Assembly: GCF_030867095.1 (NCBI RefSeq)
Contig: NC_081836.1
Span: 29,896,338-29,960,337 of the forward strand
Length of the DNA: 64,000 bases
Direction: 5' to 3'
Source of the DNA: Alligator mississippiensis
Taxonomy: Eukaryota > Chordata > Crocodylia > Alligatoridae
Program-made: the position numbers and the translations under genes
Notes under the pieces: model-generated
Seen by the model: only the letters and a program-made list of their open reading frames with translations
What the model was told of the DNA's origin: nothing
Database searches by the model: none
Part shown: piece by piece, positions 28,384-39,941 of the stretch
Layout: every line of letters starts with the position of its first letter
How positions within the stretch are numbered: position 1 is the stretch's first letter

Positions 28384-28465
28384 CCTAGATCCTCAAGAGG
28401 TATTTAGGTGCCTAAATACCAACAAAAATGAGAATTAGGTGCCTAAATGCTATTGAGGATCTAGG
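28384..28465. repeat. Fold-back (palindromic) repeat
   Basis: The left arm CCTAGATCCTCAA...TATTTAGGTGCCTAA (28384-28415) pairs with the right arm TTAGGTGCCTAAATGC...TTGAGGATCTAGG (28435-28465), about 31 bases each with a few mismatches and a 19-base loop. Arms with this GATCCTCAA/TTTAGGTGCCTAA wording recur in reptile genomes as a fold-back MITE, from memory. The RNA would form one long hairpin. SINE-like text follows directly (to about 28510). Confidence 0.7.
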
Positions 28466-31339
28466 CCTTCATCTCAATGCATCAGTTCTCCCACCTATAA
28501 AATGGTGACAAGCTTCGCGGTTCCCTACCTACACAATGGAGACCAGGCACCATCAACTGTTTTTGTCTGGAGAAGACATTGTACCGCTGGTCAGATGCAA
28601 GTGATCCCAATAAGGCAGGGTGAGGTGTGTTGTAGTGTTCCAGCCATGCTGAATACCCCCCTTGTCCAAAGGCTCTTGTTAAGAAAGTCGCACACTTTAC
28701 TATTTGTACTGACTTTTCTGCTACACTGCCTGACTGGCCACAATTACACCTTGATGCGCTGCGTTTGATCGGCTACGTCCAAGAATGGCTGAAGTGAGCT
28801 GCACATGAACCACTCTCTCTCACCTCATCTCACCTCATGGTGCATAGCATGACTGAGAGTGCATGTGATATGGTTGCTTGAGGGGCTGTACAACAGCTGT
28901 GGCCCCAAATAACATGTGAATGTTAGACAGACTCATGCAAAGTGTGGAGCAAAGGCAGAGAAGGTGCCTCATGCAGTTTCAGCAGTTCTTTGGCATCTTG
29001 TTCCTGCACTGAACACGGATTTGATGCTTGGACATACGGACTGTAGTAGCACATTCCTTCCTGGGCAGGGTAGGATCTCAGGCCCTGTTCTTACACTTCT
29101 CCAGTCCCAAAAGAGCAGGATGAATGGTGCTCATCCTCCTGGGCCTCCTGCTGTGGGATTAGGACATGATGCTGTTGAATCTCTCTCTAGCTGCTCCTAG
29201 ATTCAGTTGTTTTAGAGCAGATCCTCTCTGGGCAAAGGAGAATGGAAGGGTCTAGCCCCCCAAGTAACAAACAGCAGTGGGTCACTTCTCATTTTTATTT
29301 AAATGCTCCAAGCTTAGTGCTCCACCAAGTCCTGAATCCTTTTATTCAGTTTTCTCCTGACGGACAAGGTGACCATCCATCCATTCAGGGCTGAGCAGGG
29401 TAGTGCTCTGCAACTGTCAGGTTCTTTACCAGTCCCCTGCCAGATTATGCATCTCACTATAATCTCTCTGGACAGCATCCACCAACTCTTGGGCCACCTC
29501 CTAATACCAAAGAGTTTAATTAGGGCATTTCTGCTTGGCATGTTCCTCTGATTATTTGTTCTGACTCTGTGCCTCCATACCCACCCTCCAGTCTTTGCCC
29601 TCATAACTGATTTCTGCACTGGGTGCCCCACACAAGACAAGGAGTCTTCCATTCTTCTGGGGGGCTCCCCCCACTGTCCCACCACTCACCTGGGATGAGC
29701 ATCGAACTATTGTCTTTGAGCCAGTGCTTCAGAAGTACATCCCACGAGGCAACTGACTTGCCAAGGCCCACACGAGCATGCGCTGATCAAGAGCCTAGGT
29801 TCTTCATCCCAAAAGGTTCCAACACTGGTGTTTGCAGCACAGCTTTTCTGTAAATTATTGTAAAGCTGGCTTTGGGAGCAATCCAGTACTCTTCTGTATT
29901 GTCCTCAAGCAAGAATCCAAGGAGTCTTAAAGTAACAAATTAGGAGTGAATTGTCTTATATATGTGAATGTGCTCATTAATCTCTGCAAGGTCACCCAAT
30001 CGTAGGTCCTTTCTAGATGTATAATTGCCTCCACCTACCCAGGGCTGGGTCACACTCCTTTCTCACCACATACGCCTCTGACATAACTAATTCTGGCAGA
30101 CCAGTTTGGCACCTGTTCTTGTTCTATTTAAAGCCACATTATTTCCGTACTATAAAACATTGTGCAGTCCCAATTGTGCTATTGATCATTTCACACCGTG
30201 AGCAGATTGTCAATAATCCTACTCCATCCAGATCCTCCAAGAATGCTGCTCTCATATCCTTCTGATACAAAGACCCCAAGGGACATTTGTCTAAATTCAG
30301 GTCTAGGGAGCAAACTTGAAGAGGTGCCGCTTTGCACATCCCATATAGAATCAGACCTTGGCTTGTAGCCAGACCTGAAATCCTTTTCCTTTGGGAGTCA
30401 TAACCTCCTCTGGTCTCCTGGGGGATGTGCATGCTGGATATCCTTTCTGAGATCTTTGTGATCTATACAAGTCCTTAGCTCATTTGGTTTGTTATCATGA
30501 TCGTGTTGTTAGCCAAATAAGATTATTGCCATTGGTTTCCTTTTACTCACTTATTATGCACAGGTGGGAATTTGTATTATACTTCAGTTCTTTTGGCTGC
30601 TTGTTAACAGCTTCCATTAGCCCAGGAAATATCCACTGTTCTTTACAATGCATGGTGCTCTTTTCCTTCCCAGTAACCTTGCTTTGACCTGGCCAGAGCT
30701 TACAATTTAGTCTCCATCTGTCAACTATCCAAATGCACATCCATTAGTTTCAAGACAAAGGCCTGCCACAAACTAATTAACTGTCTCACTTAGCTGTCAG
30801 CTTCTGGCACAGACAGTGTAACTAGCACTCTCACCTGGACCCTAGTAATCTTGGAAGTTGATCTGCCCAACCACTTGCAGTCACCTCCATACTTGCTCCC
30901 CACCAAGTGTTGTAGCTTTCCAGTACCTCCCAGTTTCTCTGGGAATCTACATGCATCCAGGAAGACTGGGAACCTCTGCAACAATTTTCACCAGTTTCCC
31001 ATAGCATCATACATAGGTTTGTGTTAGAAGAGGTCAAAGGACAAAGGTCAGGAACCATCAATCCTAGCAGTTACTAGGTTCGCAGACATGTCACCTCTTG
31101 CAACCAACCTCTCACCCATCTGTGTTGACTGAGAAGAGTAAGATGAAGCCAAAGAGTTTTCCCCATCCAGGAACTACACTTAGGGAAGCATGTCTGTGTT
31201 GAAGTCCCCTGGCATCAAGGTCAGATGCAGCCACAAGAGGAGATGATGCAGCCACTGGCAGGTCAGGGGTGAGTTTGTGCTGTGGGAAAGTCAGGTGGTA
31301 GCATAATTTGAACTCTGCTATAGTCTTTCCCTGGGAGTG

Positions 31340-31813
31340 CTCTTCTACAGAAAAGGACCTGGGGGTTACAGTGGACAATTAGCTGGATATGAGTCAACAG
31401 TATGCCCTTGTTGCCAAAAAGGCTAACATACTGGGCTGCATTAATAGGAACATTGCCAGAAGATTGAAAGAAGTAATTATTCCCCTCTGTTCAGCACTGG
31501 TGAGGCCACATCTGGAGTACTGTGTTCAGTTTTGGGGACCCCACTACAGAAAGGATGTGAACACATTGGAGAGAGTCCAGTGGAGGGCAACAAAAATGGT
31601 TAGTGGGCTGGGGAACATGACTTATGAGGAGAGGCTGAGGGAACTGGGCTTATTTAGTCTGCAGGAGAGAAGACAGAGGGGATTTAACGTGTCAGGTATC
31701 TTTAATAGCAGCCTTCAGCTACCTGAAGGGGGTTCCAAAGAGGATGGAGCTAGACTGGTCTCAGTGCTGGTAGATGACAGAACAAGGATCAATGGTTGCA
31801 GCAAGACTATATG
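31340..31813 (+). mobile_element. CR1 LINE fragment (reverse-transcriptase C-terminal part)
   Basis: From GGACCTGGGGGTTACAGTGG the segment codes the CR1 C-terminal text SQQYALVAKKANILGCINRN, LVRPHLEYCVQFWGPHYRKD and YEERLRELGLFSLQERRQRG. It is the same family as the copy at 8440-10026 but better kept, with 140 open codons from 31389. It breaks off near 31813; the matching CR1 tail resumes at about 32596. Confidence 0.85.
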
Positions 31814-31814
31814 A

Positions 31815-32598
31815 AAGGGCCATGAGCAAACTTAAAAAATGGATTCTCCTTTAAAGGAGAAACTGTGGGAAACCATAGGTTTCCCCTTGCAGGCTGGCAG
31901 AGCTCCAGTCTGCAAGGGGGCTGCAGGGGAGTGGAAGGAAGCTGATCAGGTGTGCACACATGCACGCGGCAGTAAGGCAGCGTGGACAGCAGCTCCTGCA
32001 GGTAAGTCCATGGGGGAGAGGGGTGCATTGATGACATATCATGGAGATGGGGGGGCACAGGTGACACTGCCCACCACCCCACCTCCTCTTCAGGGTAGAG
32101 CCATGGCCTGAGGGGAATGGCAGCTTGGGCTAGGCCATGGCGGTGGGTTAGAGTCGCAGCCCGACATGTGAACGGCTGGCAGCAGGAGAAGATGAGGGCA
32201 GCCACCTGTCCATTATTCCTTGCATTGCTGGCAGCATGGCTGGTGCAGGGGTTCCAGCAGAAGTGGTGGCAACAAGTCTTGCGGCCCCACTCTGTCCTCC
32301 TGCACTGAGTCCTGCCTGCTGGGTTGTAGAGGTAGCTCCTGCCTGTGCCAGTCCAGCTAGTCTGCAGCCCCGTGCCTGCTGTGGGCGTACAAATCTGGGG
32401 TAGCACATGCCCTCCCATTACCCACACACCCAACCCTTCCCAACACACTGGGGAGCTGGGGCCTGGGGGCAGGGGGGCAGGAGTGAGGGGCACCAGCAGG
32501 GCCAGGGGGCTGCTTTCTACTTAAACTATTTACTGGGTTGGGACTGGCCCTCAATGTTTACAAATGTGTCCTGGTACAAAAAAGGTTGAGAACCACTG
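31815..32598 (-). mobile_element. hAT-like element inserted in the CR1 copy
   Basis: Read on the minus strand the segment starts with CAGTGGTTCTCAACCTTTTT at 32579-32598, a classic hAT terminal repeat. Beyond this is GC-rich non-coding text. The opposite terminal repeat is not visible; the other edge instead holds two adjacent short inverted repeats at 31844-31886. The sequence splits one CR1 copy. The left boundary is uncertain, and deletion of one end is likely. Confidence 0.5.
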
Positions 32599-32645
32599 GA
32601 CTAGATGACCTCCCAAGGTCCCTTCCAACCCTAATTTTCTATGAT
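32596..32645 (+). mobile_element. CR1 LINE 3' tail, continuation of the split copy
   Basis: CTGGACTAGATGACCTCCCA and GGTCCCTTCCAACCCTAATT, then TATGATTC, form the standard CR1 3' end. It is the other half of the copy starting at 31340. About 200 bases of consensus CR1 are missing between the two halves, as judged from the copy at 8440-10026. Confidence 0.85.
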
Positions 32646-33269
32646 TCTTCCCTCCAGTATCTGATGTGCCTGTGCCCTCAAACAACATGCCTGTAAGAGC
32701 CAGCTCCTAGTACACTTTTTAGACTTCTAGGTATGACCCTGAAGTCTTAGTGCAATTCCAGCCCACCCTGCTTGGGTCCCTGAAAAACGGTTAGTCCATC
32801 AAAACATCCCTTACATCTTAACCTTAAAATGAAGTCACAAAAAAGCAGCAGAATGAGGATGACAATGACCCACCCATTTTTTAATTAATGGTTTTTCAGG
32901 GACTTAAGCAAGGAGAAGTAGGATCCCATTTAGTCACATAAGGTACATCTACAGCCTGGTGGCAGCCTGTCCCAGCTGAACATGCCCCACCCATCCATAC
33001 ACACACCTGCTCCAAACCTGGAAATACACCAATGAAGATGTATAGTCAGGAGTCTTAAGGAAGCTGTGGTCTCCAGAGCTGTCAAAGTTCACTGCTCTGA
33101 AGGTGCAGACAGGCCCTTAGATACCGAAAAGCTAGAATAGGATCTGGCCCACACATCTATAGGGCACTGTACCTAAGTATCAGGTGTGGGGCAAGATAGT
33201 AACTGGGACTATCAGCATAGTTTATTCAAAATACTAAGCTAGAAGTTAATACAACCAGGTGCTGTTCCT

Positions 33270-33410
33270 CTCCTAGACTTGCGGATTTGTGATCTTGGTT
33301 GGGCCCGTCACCTGCTTTCTGCCTCTCTAAAACAGGGATAAACATTCCCATCTTTATAACGTACTTTGAAGTAGATGCATGGAAAGTGCAAAGGAGGTGC
33401 CAAGCATTTA
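33270..33410 (+). repeat. MIR/CORE-SINE-like fragment
   Basis: CCTCTCTAAAACAGGGATAA followed by a CCCATCTTTATAAC stretch and GAAGTAGATGCATGGAAAGT matches the second half of forward MIR-type SINEs (CATCTGTAAAATGGGGATAA and the following tail). It is diverged. Confidence 0.5.
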
Positions 33411-36400
33411 CTAACTGTTGTTGTAAAGAGCTCGCAGGAACAGAAAATCTTGGTGGCTTTTTGTTTCTCCCCTGCCGTCTACAGCAAGGTATGCAGCCCA
33501 GGCACTATAAGGTTCTGGTGGGATTTAAAGCATAATCCAGTGACTTGGAAGAAAATGAATGCAGAGTGGCTGGGATGTAAGCACTCACCACGTGAACAGC
33601 CACCAGGCTGAAGGGCTGCACAGAGGGCAATGGTAAACTGCAAAGCCTGTGTGTATGTGTGGGCAGGGGGAGGGGGCTATCACTGCAGGGAGAGGGGTAG
33701 GGCTGGTTTCCTCATTATGCTCTGACTGAAGGAGTAAACAGTGCACTAATTAAATTAACAGCTGACACAGAATTATTAGGCCTGCAAACACCAGCAAAGC
33801 GAGAACAGAACAATCATCGCACAATGCAACAACACAGATACTGGAAACACCACAAGACTCAGATCTGGTCTGCCTGCAGACCCACAACACAGGCCTTGTG
33901 TTGGCAGATCCTTGTGTGTACCTACATGCCAAACTGAATCCTGCCATTAAATACCCAGGTGTTTGCGAATCCAGTTAAGCCACATTTCAGTGGTGCAAGT
34001 CCTGGCAGACAGAGTTCCACTGGCACAAAAGCAGTATGGGTAATGCATTACCTGCTCTAAGTTAAACTGGCCCCAGCAATTATCCCACAGTGCGCTTGTC
34101 CACACAATGCTGACCGCACCCATTGCAGTTGTACCATTGCTGATCACAGTAAGCAGGAGCACCCAGCACATGGAAGGGATACCCAGTTCCTTGCTATCCC
34201 ACCTCAGCAAGCACAGACTTGGCTCCCTTCAGCCAAAGCTGGTGCTGTAGGGCGGCCTAGTTTCCCTCGGCCTGTGAGGACAAAGGATGGTGGAAGCCCA
34301 GTGGCAAAGTCCCTTTGTGAATAAGATGTTTGCACAGTGCAGAGGGGATGCAAAGGTGATGTGAGCAGTGATGTGGAAGGAGGAAGAGATGCAGCAGTTC
34401 TCCCAACAAGCAGAGGCAACCAAATGAAAACCTACTGGGGTTGCCCCAAGCACCTTGATGCTATCCTGGATGGGCACCCTTCCTACCAGCCTGCAAGTCA
34501 GACCGGCCACTTCCTAATGGCAAAGGGAAGGAACCCGGGGGGGGTGACGTGGGGAGCTCCTGCCTGAAGCCAGTCTGACCCACTTCACGTTTTTATCAAG
34601 AACTCCATGGTCACCCTGCTCCCTTCCCCTACGCTAGCCTTTACCTCTGTGGCCCCAACTGAAAGGCCACACATGCAATCAGTGTTAACCAAAGAGTGAC
34701 AATACATGTCAACAGAGGTTGCATTTCTCCTGAGAGAGCCCCTTTTGTGTCAGGATCCTGCCTGTGAAGTAGCTGAAAAAAAATGTGCTAACATTTTTTC
34801 CTGGAGGGGGCACAAGACACATGACAATGCTGTGTAAACCTAAATGAATCCTGGCTCATTCAAGTTAACTTCCAATCATTCCAAGGCCAAGCCAGTCAGG
34901 CTGTGTGCCCTCTCCTGCCTCACATACTTGCAGAGGTGCAGTAATGCACCTTGAAAGTGCAATGTGTACAGGACTGGGCTGCTTTTTGATCAGAGTCAAA
35001 ACTGGGACAAATCAAGCCTGCATTATATGAACCATCTGTTTACAGCCACGCAGCCTGAGGGGCACTTTGGCCAACACTCCAGTCCAAAACAAAAACCACG
35101 ACAGTCCATCAGTTAACATGGATCGAGCTACACAGAGCATACATTGCATTATCCACAATAGCAGGAAACACCAGTCCAAGGAATGGTACTCCAAGGGATG
35201 GGGTACTAGGAAGCAACCATGTATGTACTATCCTTTGTGACACTGTCTGCAAAGAGGCTCAGGTGACAAGATGATGAAAGTGGGAGTATGATTGTTTTAT
35301 ATTTAACACCATCTGTCTAGTTATCTATGGCCTCAGTTGGGGTGTCCTTGAGAGGGCACCCACACCTGCCAAAGCCTGACCTGGACCAAGGACTTGTTTG
35401 AGGGCCAGTGGGTGCTGGGCAGTGTGCTCTGTTCACGTTTGCCCGTGGAGCACTTGTTATTTACTGTTGACCTCCAATTTTGTTTCTGTTTTTGCATTAG
35501 TTGTCCCAAGAACTCCACTGCCCATTTAGTGACCCCCTCTAACAACCAAGGGGTTAACAGTTCTTGTGCAGGCTCATGCCCACAGTTCTAGGTGCATCAA
35601 ATAGGCCTGACCTGGACCAGGAGGAAGGAAAAGTGGCTATGGAGGGACATGAACTTCTCATGAGCTTGAAGTCAGGTTCTTATGGCAGAAAGATGTGGAA
35701 GCAGCATGTCCTGGAAGAAAGGGCAGACCAAGAGATGCGTACTTCCCTCATCCAGGAACCTCCATTCCCTGTCTCCTCCTCATGGCCCTTGCCATTCCCC
35801 TAATGGTCACCGCCTCCAGAACAGCCACTCCCCAGCACCTGCCTCCAGGGGAGCCAGAAAACCCCCCCGTGTTTCTGCAGCAGTCACCCTGCAGCTGCAC
35901 CAGTGCTATGTAACTTGCTTGGATGCAGTGCCTGACATCACAGCTTCATGAGCCAGGGGAGCAGAGGTAGGCTGGGTGCGCCTGAGACAAAGCAACATCT
36001 CGTCTCAACAGCATATTTGTCCTGACTCAAGGAAGTTTCCCAATTTGCAGCTTTGCAAAAAAGTCCCATATTCCTACAGATAGGAGCATCATTCATTTTC
36101 CCTTACTACCAAGCATTGCAGTCTGAGATACCACCAGGACTTGCTGTACCATGGAAAGGTGACCATTTGTGACTGTGTGTATATATACTCAGAGGTAAGG
36201 TGTGGGGCAAGAAGGAAGTAAAACAGGATATATGTTCTCCTATTCTCCCTGTGACCTTTCACACCAGCCAGAGTCACTCTGTGCAACCTGGCACAATCAA
36301 CAGTCTTTTCAAGCTGGGTAAAATCCACCCCCACCATAGATTCACCAACCCCACGCAGCCTGCAGGAGCGGCTGGAAACGGTCAGTAAGCAAGCTCCCCG

Positions 36401-38595
36401 AACATGCGCCCCACCTGGTTCTCCAGTGTCAGAGCAGTTCTCCCTCTGGTGTCTATGTGCTGGTGGGCTGGGATACATTCAGTACAGAGTTCCTGAACTT
36501 GGCTTCTACATCTCAAAGGTTTGCAGCCTGTGCCAGCTGTGATAGAGATTTGGGACAACCTGGTCCCACCACTCGATGCTCATTCCATAGACCTCGAACT
36601 GCTGTTCTCTCTCGAGCTGGTAGGTGATGAATGTCTGCAGCACCTAGCAATCTTTATGCATTGCCTGTGGCTCTCTTCTTCTTGGTTTTCTCATTTTTAC
36701 TACTGGTGGTTGCTCATATTCAAAGGCAAAAGAGCTGTGCTGATTTAGCCAGTATCCATAGTCCTGTTGGTCCAGTGACTCAGAGATTGGAAAACAGTAC
36801 AAAAAAGGGTGGACCAGAGGGAACAGCGGGAATTTGTTATGGAACAGAGAGTGTCATGGGAACTTGGCTTCAGTGAGGGGCAATCACTTGTATCTCACAA
36901 TGCATTGCCAAAGATGTCCCCACAAAGCAGAGAATCAGATGGTGACATTGGGATGCTTCTTCATAGTGTGCCACAGCTTTTGGTGACAAAGCCATGCACT
37001 GTGGGGATGCATTTGAGTAACTCAAATATTGACAGCTATGTTCCAAAAAGATGGACCAGGTGAAGTTTTCCAACACAGATGTGACCTTAGTATGGAAAAA
37101 GCAGGAGTTAATACTTCTGGGAGAAAGTGACTGGAGAGTTAATCACACTGTGTGTGCAAGCAGTGGTACAGTATAAGGGATACTGTTCCTGCATGTACAC
37201 ACGTGTACATACAGTATGCTGCCATATGTGTGGGTGTGTTGATAGTGTCCTGTTCCGTGTCTGAGTGGATGCAATCACCCTGCTTTGTTTGGGTGGGTGT
37301 GCACCAGATTGCTGCGTGCATATAAGTGTGTGCAGCTGGTGCCAAGACTATGAATACTTCAAAACAGATTCTGACAGACAAGAATGCAACTAAAGAGGGG
37401 GTGGAAAGTTAGCAAGTTTTCTACCACCCACACCATTCAGACACAGGGAGGGCTCTCTGGGGAGATTCTCTGGGAATTCAGCTGTGCCTGCCACTTTCCA
37501 CCTGAGGCAGTAAATTCAGATGGTGGGTGATGCTTGCTGCTAAATGCCAAAGAGCATGACAGATGGGAGAAGGGATTGAAAGAGATGGAAAGTTCAAAAT
37601 AGACACTAACTCCTTGTCTTTCCTCACCCCCTGGCAAGGAGCTCAGCCTTGTTTAGAAGCATTAATTCCTCTGTCCTCAGAGCACCTCTAGGACATCATG
37701 ATTCCCATTCTAGCTTGGCACAGCAAGTCTGCGAGAATCAGGCTACAACTTAAAGCTCCTGACTCACAACTGGATGCCTCAGCCGTGGGATAGCCCTTAG
37801 CCCCCAAACTCAAATGCAGACCTTCTGGAATCTACAGGAGTCACTGCCATCTCCCAGGAGGGGACAAGGACCAGGGTGGGAGTATCAGAGGAACAACTCA
37901 GCCCCATGCAGCTAATGCTAGGCCTGCTTTTTGCACACCAAAATGTCACCAGGCCTGCCTAGCAGGCACCTTTCCTGGGGACACAGGCCCATTTACAAGC
38001 ATTCAGGGGGGTCAGAGCATGGAGCCTTACTAGAGACAAGCGACTCCCCCCAGCACTTGTGGCCAGTGATACAGGCTCAGGCCTCATTTGTAAACAGCTG
38101 TCCAACCAGCACGTACTTTGAGATCATGGCTGGTGGGTGCTGCTGACTCCCTGTCCTGCAGTCCTCTACTTAACCCCAGAGAGCGAGCTCCACACCCCAG
38201 CATGTCTCCCTGCAGGGCTTGCCTTTGGAAGACCATGATAGCTCCATTGCTGGATTCTGTGTTCGGGCTGCACATTAATGGGCCAGCTGCAGTTCAGACC
38301 CTGTTATTTTTCACACCAGTTACCCACCATATACCAGATGTATCTCTGTTCATGGAACTGACTTTACCTTGGTAGGAGGGAAGGGCACTGGCTCATCAAA
38401 GGAGCTAACGAGTCAGTGCAACCCTCAGAGCAGGTGATTTCCACTGGTCTCTCTACAAATGAGGTTAGCTGCTGAATGAACCCAGGCCCAAGCAAGTCAG
38501 GGACCTAGTGATCCCTTTTGCTGAGCTGAAAAAAGAAGCAGCCAATCTGCGGGCAGGATAGCAACAGACAGTGGGGACATATGGTGTGCAAAATA

Positions 38596-38601
38596 TTTAT
38601 T
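38596..38601 (-). terminator. Possible RHBDL1 polyadenylation signal
   Basis: TTTATT on plus reads AATAAA on the RHBDL1 strand, about 1.34 kb past the stop codon. A second overlapping match follows in the same AT-rich patch. It would give a long 3' UTR; no closer canonical signal was found, so the call is tentative. Confidence 0.35.
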
Positions 38602-39941
38602 TATACTTCAAAAAGGTTGATTCCAGGTGCGGGTCCTGCCTTTTCCCCTCTGCTCCTTGCCCTGTTCGCATTGGGAACCCATTGCAAGAGACCTCCCTGC
38701 TGCCCATGCCAATATGCCATCAGAGAGGTAATGCTCTGGGCTGAGTCAAATGCCAGCTATGGAAGTTCTGGGGACACATGGGCTTTGTGATCTAAACAGC
38801 CAAACTCAGGGGCACTGCTGAGATGAGTTGTGCAGATCTCAGCTCTGATAGCATAGGGGGAAACACTGATTTGACATCATATACAACAAGTGCAGTTCTG
38901 GTCAGGAGACAGAGGCTCAGGCCCCTACCAACAGGGTAGCTGTCAAGATGAGCCCTGAACTGGGTGCTGAGGGAGATCTAGGTGAGCTGGGGAAGGAGGG
39001 GAAAATCAAATTGAACAGCATTTTGGTGCCCCTTGGCTAAGAGACCAGACCTTAATTTTCTATGGCTGTTTCCTACGAACAAACAAGCGGGCATTTCTCC
39101 TAGCTGGGACCCCCCTGACCTGCTCTGAAGCCTCTGGCCAACCTGAGAGCTCCACTCCCTGGTACTGTTGTCCCTGCACCCAGCTGCACGGCCCCGTGCT
39201 CTACACAGCAGAGGCACTCTGTTCTGCTGCTGTTCTTCCCCATGCTGCTCCCACCTGTGCCCAGCCCTGAAGAGCAGGGGTTGGAGAGGACTCTGCAGTT
39301 AGGGGTTCACATATGGCATGTAGGGGAAAGAGAGGAGAGGCTGAACCATCTTCTTATGGGGCGGTATTTCACTGGGGTCCCTGCAGTGTTCCTGCTGTCT
39401 ACAGCAGAGGAGCTGGCCTGCCTGAGCCAATGAGGGAGACTCAGTGAACTGAGCAGCGAGGGATGTGGGAGGGAAGGCAGCTTGAAAACTGTACATTCAA
39501 CTGAGCACCCTGGCACTGCCACCCTGACATGAGGGAGCATGCATGCTCACTCCCACTCAGCTTGGGGGCCAGGCCTGCTTGCTGGGGTGGGTGGCACAAC
39601 ACACACAGCAAACATGTTTGCACAGGGGTGGGCACACTGCCCTTGCTCACACCCAGCACGTGCATGCACAGCCGATCTGGCCTCTGGTGGAGGGCCCCGC
39701 TCTGCCACGTGGGCAGGGTGCCCAGTGCCCGGGTCTGCTGGGCTCCACGTCACATAGCTGCTGCCTCCCAGTCTCAGGCAGGGGCCTAGGAAGATTCCAA
39801 GTTCAGTCTCTGGCTGAGAGAACACCTCAATAGAAAAGCCAGTGCGCTTCTGGTCCAGTGCAGGCCCCCGGGCATGGGGCTGGCACCCGTGTCATCAGGG
39901 TTTTGGCACTTTCGGGGAGGATGCTGGAGACCCAGGGGAGG

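Larger units (their letters stand above)
23320..38590. other. Gene-free interval between the uncharacterised gene and RHBDL1
   Basis: About 15 kb of AT-richer DNA with no supported exon on either strand. What I can name inside it is listed separately: SINE-like pieces near 23855 and 33270, a fold-back element near 28384, a poly-C run near 26626, and a CR1/hAT composite at 31340-32645. Short open frames of 60-140 codons are scattered on both strands, but none has splice sites, homology or codon pattern that I would trust. Segments near 33930-34200 and 36780-37030 look like worn DNA-transposon text, but I cannot place their ends. Confidence 0.6.

Noticed and set aside
29314-31060. Minus-strand open frames near 29.3-31 kb that suggested an old mobile element
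   Set aside because: No recognisable protein motif, terminal repeat or tail was found, and neighbouring frames do not agree with one another.
33930-34210. Segment with TTATCCCACAGTGCGCTTGT-type text resembling Harbinger-like DNA transposons
   Set aside because: No terminal repeats or target duplication were found, so the family and ends cannot be supported from the sequence alone.
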